Below are positions 15,127-17,695 of a stretch of 17,695 nucleotides of DNA, one piece after another. A program made the position numbers and the translations under genes. This stretch comes from Flavobacteriaceae bacterium (GTDB taxonomy: Bacteria; Bacteroidota; Bacteroidia; Flavobacteriales; Flavobacteriaceae): positions 1 to 17,695 of the forward strand of contig CANJDA010000027.1 in assembly GCA_947472705.1 (NCBI GenBank). Direction: 5' to 3'. Every line of letters starts with the position of its first letter. Position 1 is the first letter of the stretch. The notes beneath the pieces were generated by a model. The model was not told the origin of the DNA and made no database searches. It saw nothing but the letters and a program-made list of their open reading frames with translations.

Positions 15127-16623
15127 ATGTCACCAACAACTATTTTAATAATCATCGTAATTTATTTTGGTTTATTAATTTTAATTTCCAATTTGGTTAG
15201 CAAGAAAAGTGCTGATAACGACACCTTTTTCAAAGCCAATAAAAACTCAAAATGGTATTTGGTGGCCTTCGGGATGATAGGTACAGCACTTTCTGGAGTA
15301 ACTTTTATATCGGTTCCTGGCGAGGTTGGAAACCCTGATTTGCAGTTCAAATATTTCCAATTTGTACTTGGTAATGCGATTGGTTTTTTAATCATTGCCA
15401 AAGTACTACTCCCTCTATATTATCGCATGAATTTGACTTCAATTTATGGTTATATTGAGCAGCGATTGGGTATTGTGAGTTATAAAACTGCTGCAACTAT
15501 TTTCCTAATTAGCCGAACTATTGGCTCTGCCTTTCGCTTGTATTTGGTGGTGATTGTTTTACAACGCTATGTGTTTGATTCGTTTCATGTCCCATTTGCA
15601 TTAACGGTATTAATATCTCTCGGACTAATTTTTGCTTATACTTATAGAGGTGGGCTAAAAACTATTATTATTACCGATAGTTTGCAAACTTTTTTCTTAG
15701 TTTCTTCTGTTTTTCTGACCATTTTTTTTATTTGCCATAGTTTAGATTTTTCCTTTTTTCAGGCTTTTGATGCGGTGAAACAAAGTAATTATTCCAAAAT
15801 TTTCTTCTTTGAAGATTATTTAAAAGGCAATTATTTTTGGAAACAAATTCTGGGTGGAATCTTTGTCACCATTGCTATGGTAGGTCTTGACCAAGATTTA
15901 ATGCAAAAGAATTTAAGCTGCAAGAACATAGGCGAAGCTCAAAAAAATATGTTCACTTTTACCGGTATTTTTGTTATCATCAATATCTTTTTCCTAAGCG
16001 TTGGCGCTTTGCTTTATATGTTTGCTAAAAAAAATGGTATACAAGTACCTATGGTTGATGATGTTGCTCGAACTGATTTCCTTTTTCCCGAAATTGCGCT
16101 AAAATCATTAGGCATTGTACCTGCTGTAGTTTTTCTTTTAGGCCTCACAGCCGCTACTTTTGCAACCACAGACTCCGCATTAACAGCCCTAACGACTTCG
16201 TTTTGTGTCGATTTTTTAGGCATGGATAAAACCGAAAATCAGAACAAACCCAATGTGGTTAGAACCCGACATTTTGTTCATATAGCCTTTTCGTTTCTTA
16301 TGTTTTTAGTAATTGTAATATTTAATGCTGTAAACGATGCCTCGGTAGTGAAAATGATTTTCAAAATTGCCTCTTATACTTATGGACCACTTTTAGGATT
16401 ATATGCCTTTGGATTGTTTATGAAATCGAAAACGGTTCACGACAAATTGGTTCCTTTTATTTGCTTGATTTCACCTGCTATTTGTTTCTTTATTAGCAAG
16501 TACTCTGTAGCGCTTTTTGGCGATTATACTTTTGACAACGAATTGATTATCGTTAACGGTTTGATAACTTTTATCGGATTACTATTAATTAGCAAACCTG
16601 CCACAGAAAATACCCGCTATTAG
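15127..16623 (+). CDS. Sodium:solute symporter (SSS/SLC5 family), substrate unknown
   Basis: From the ATG at 15127 this is a 498-residue inner-membrane protein with about 13 hydrophobic helices, the size and pattern of the sodium:solute symporter family. Helix one (TTILIIIVIYFGLLILISNLV) is followed by a short loop with DTFFKANKNSKWYLVAFGMIGTALSGVTFISVPG, the conserved first core helix of bacterial SSS proteins. Later segments include AYTYRGGLKTIIITDSLQTFFL and LTAATFATTDSALTALTTSFCVDF, which hold the usual sodium-site serines and threonines. Family members import sugars, amino acids, nucleosides or other organic solutes with Na+; the substrate cannot be assigned by eye. A TTG eight codons upstream (15103) is an in-frame alternative, but ATG is preferred. 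Its stop overlaps that of the convergent CoA-binding gene. Confidence 0.88.
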   Translation: MSPTTILIIIVIYFGLLILISNLVSKKSADNDTFFKANKNSKWYLVAFGMIGTALSGVTFISVPGEVGNPDLQFKYFQFVLGNAIGFLIIAKVLLPLYYRMNLTSIYGYIEQRLGIVSYKTAATIFLISRTIGSAFRLYLVVIVLQRYVFDSFHVPFALTVLISLGLIFAYTYRGGLKTIIITDSLQTFFLVSSVFLTIFFICHSLDFSFFQAFDAVKQSNYSKIFFFEDYLKGNYFWKQILGGIFVTIAMVGLDQDLMQKNLSCKNIGEAQKNMFTFTGIFVIINIFFLSVGALLYMFAKKNGIQVPMVDDVARTDFLFPEIALKSLGIVPAVVFLLGLTAATFATTDSALTALTTSFCVDFLGMDKTENQNKPNVVRTRHFVHIAFSFLMFLVIVIFNAVNDASVVKMIFKIASYTYGPLLGLYAFGLFMKSKTVHDKLVPFICLISPAICFFISKYSVALFGDYTFDNELIIVNGLITFIGLLLISKPATENTRY

Positions 16624-16994
16624 TATTGATTTGTAGCCAATAAAACCAAAGTACAAGCCACCTCAACTTTTATTCCGTTGCCTTGTAGTAATTGATAAAA
16701 CTCTGGATTCTCGGTTCCTGGATTGAAGATGACACGTTTGGGTTTGGTTTCTATGATGTAATTATAGTAATCTCTTTGGCGCAAAGGATTTAGATATAAA
16801 GTCACCGTATCTATATTTTTCAAAGGGATATTTTTGGTGTAAATTTTAACTCCTGCCACTTCTCCTGTATTTTGTCCAATGGCTAATACTGAATGTCCTT
16901 TTTCAACTAATTTATTGATGGCAATATTAGCATAACGTTCCGGTTTTGTGGTAGCGCCCAGTACCAAAGTTTTTTTATTTTTCATTGATTTCAT
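16620..16994 (-). CDS. Small CoA-binding (Rossmann) domain protein
   Basis: This 124-residue protein matches the small stand-alone CoA-binding domain family (YccU-like). It has KKTLVLGATTKPERYANIAINKLVEKGHSVLAIG, then VKIYTKNIPLKNIDTVTLYLNP and KPKRVIFNPGTENPEFYQLLQGNGIKVEVACTLVLL. This is the same fold as the nucleotide-binding part of succinyl-CoA synthetase alpha. The physiological role is not established. A second ATG three codons in (16985) is possible; the first fits the promoter spacing. TATCTTTG lies ten bases upstream. Its TAA overlaps the symporter's TAG on the opposite strand (16620-16622 against 16621-16623). It is unrelated to the polysaccharide locus as far as can be seen. Confidence 0.85.
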   Translation of the reverse strand: MKSMKNKKTLVLGATTKPERYANIAINKLVEKGHSVLAIGQNTGEVAGVKIYTKNIPLKNIDTVTLYLNPLRQRDYYNYIIETKPKRVIFNPGTENPEFYQLLQGNGIKVEVACTLVLLATNQY

Positions 16995-17004
16995 TTCTAT
17001 GTGT

Positions 17005-17012
17005 CAAAGATA
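17005..17012 (-). promoter_or_regulatory. -7 element TATCTTTG of the CoA-binding gene
   Basis: On the minus strand TATCTTTG is an exact TAnnTTTG match, ten bases upstream of the ATG at 16994. No clear TTG is found 17-21 bases further upstream, so only half of the promoter is supported. The predicted leader is only about five bases. Confidence 0.5.
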
Positions 17013-17079
17013 ATGGTAACTTTATAATCTAGTCTATTTATTTAACTTCTATTTAATATGCCAGAATAGATTCAAGATT

Positions 17080-17087
17080 TATCTTTG
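17080..17087 (+). promoter_or_regulatory. -7 element TATCTTTG of the marC-like gene
   Basis: TATCTTTG is an exact TAnnTTTG match on the plus strand, twelve bases before the ATG at 17100, so the leader would be about six bases. A -33 TTG is not obvious at the right distance. It is one of two divergent -7 elements in the 105-base gap between the CoA-binding gene and this one. Confidence 0.5.
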
Positions 17088-17099
17088 CCCAAAAAAACG

Positions 17100-17695
17100 A
17101 TGGAGCTTTATTTTTTACTATTTGGTGCTTTGTTCTCAGTTTTAAACCCAATTGGGACTGTGCCAATTTTTGTAGGCCTTACTCAAGATTACACTCAAAA
17201 AGAACGCAACAGGGTCTCATTACTAACAGGATTTAATGTGTTCATTGTAATGATGATTTCATTTTTTGTTGGGCAATATGTGCTGACATTTTTTGGCATT
17301 ACCATTACGGCGCTTCGAATTGCTGGTGGAATTATCATTGCCAGTTCAGGTTTTTCATTATTGAATGGAAGATTTAGTAAAAGTAAAGGAATAGACAAGA
17401 AAGTGGAAGAAGACATTAGCATGCGAAATTCAATTGCTTTAACTCCTTTGGCTATGCCAATGCTTGCTGGTCCTGGCTCGATATCATTACTTATTGCATT
17501 TTATCAAGAACATAATAAAGCGGATGAATTGATTCTATCTTGTTTAGCTATATTATCGGTATCAATATTGATTTTTATTATTCTAAAAAGTGCTCATTAT
17601 TTAGCCAAAATATTAGGCGCAGCTGGTATTGTTGCCATTTCTAGAATTGTTGGTTTCTTAACTATTGCCATTGGTATCCAATATATCATTAGTTC
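17100..17695 (+). CDS. MarC family (UPF0056) membrane protein, 3' end cut by the window
   Basis: I translated about 198 residues from the ATG at 17100; the frame stays open to the window edge. The start MELYFLLFGALFSVLNPIGTVPIFVGLTQDYT, the middle LRIAGGIIIASSGFSLLNG, then IALTPLAMPMLAGPGSISLLI and the end RIVGFLTIAIGIQYII are the MarC family pattern of six membrane helices with an NPIG motif in the first helix and an APLAxPxLAGPG-like motif later. Family proteins are about 190-220 residues, so only a few codons are missing. The name comes from a gene next to the E. coli mar operon; the function is unknown and a role in antibiotic resistance is not supported. An ATG at 17058 is in frame but is followed by a stop after three codons, so 17100 is the start. 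Confidence 0.9.
   Translation, partial: MELYFLLFGALFSVLNPIGTVPIFVGLTQDYTQKERNRVSLLTGFNVFIVMMISFFVGQYVLTFFGITITALRIAGGIIIASSGFSLLNGRFSKSKGIDKKVEEDISMRNSIALTPLAMPMLAGPGSISLLIAFYQEHNKADELILSCLAILSVSILIFIILKSAHYLAKILGAAGIVAISRIVGFLTIAIGIQYIIS

Noticed and set aside
15103..15127. TTG start for the symporter giving eight extra residues
   Set aside because: The ATG at 15127 is a stronger start, and the extra residues would precede the first membrane helix without family support.
15162..15401. Open frame on the minus strand within the symporter gene, and similar frames over cysN, cysC, ugd, wza, recR and others
   Set aside because: They are antisense or off-frame to well-supported genes, with no recognisable domain and composition expected from the overlapping codon pattern.
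17195..17422. 75-codon minus-strand frame over the marC-like gene
   Set aside because: The plus-strand frame from 17100 has a clear MarC family sequence and a promoter element; the minus frame shows nothing recognisable.

Overview
The window reads as a chromosomal segment from a member of the Bacteroidota, most probably a Flavobacterium or close relative. The DNA is AT-rich. Several genes carry the Bacteroidota-type -7 promoter element TAnnTTTG, ribosome binding sites are weak or absent, and the protein repertoire (short Wza with a C-terminal membrane helix, animal-type UDP-glucose dehydrogenase, tandem DUF2061 protein beside cys genes) fits that group. This assignment is inferred from the sequence alone.

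From about 14306 down to 1, all on the minus strand, runs one long tightly packed gene set. I read it as a Wzx/Wzy-type surface polysaccharide (capsule or exopolysaccharide) operon. In transcription order it holds: wza-like export lipoprotein, wzc-like tyrosine autokinase, a UDP-HexNAc 4-epimerase (tviC/wbpP type), UDP-glucose 6-dehydrogenase, a UDP-HexNAc 6-dehydrogenase (tviB/wbpO type), rmlB, cysQ, a duplicated DUF2061 membrane protein, cysC, cysD, cysN, a Wzx-type flippase, a hexapeptide-repeat acyltransferase and the 5' end of a PAPS-dependent sulfotransferase. A good promoter (TTG-N19-TATCTTTG, 14326-14355) precedes wza. Most junctions are overlaps or gaps of a few bases. Glycosyltransferases and the polymerase are not in the window and are expected beyond position 1.

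The most interesting reading is that the locus builds a sulfated, uronic-acid-rich polysaccharide. CysDN makes APS, CysC makes PAPS, the sulfotransferase uses it, and CysQ removes the PAP product. No PAPS/APS reductase, sulfite reductase or sulfate permease is present, so the cys genes look dedicated to sulfation rather than to cysteine synthesis. The DUF2061 protein, tied by 8-nt start/stop overlaps into the cysQ-cysC-cysD chain, is a candidate unknown component of that module.

The right part is housekeeping. recR (minus) and a sodium:solute symporter (plus) diverge from a short region holding a perfect 21-bp inverted repeat. The symporter converges on a small CoA-binding-domain gene (stop codons overlap). 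That gene diverges from a MarC-family membrane protein gene that runs off the right edge. No tRNA, rRNA, CRISPR array, insertion sequence or gene-free stretch over 300 bases was seen.
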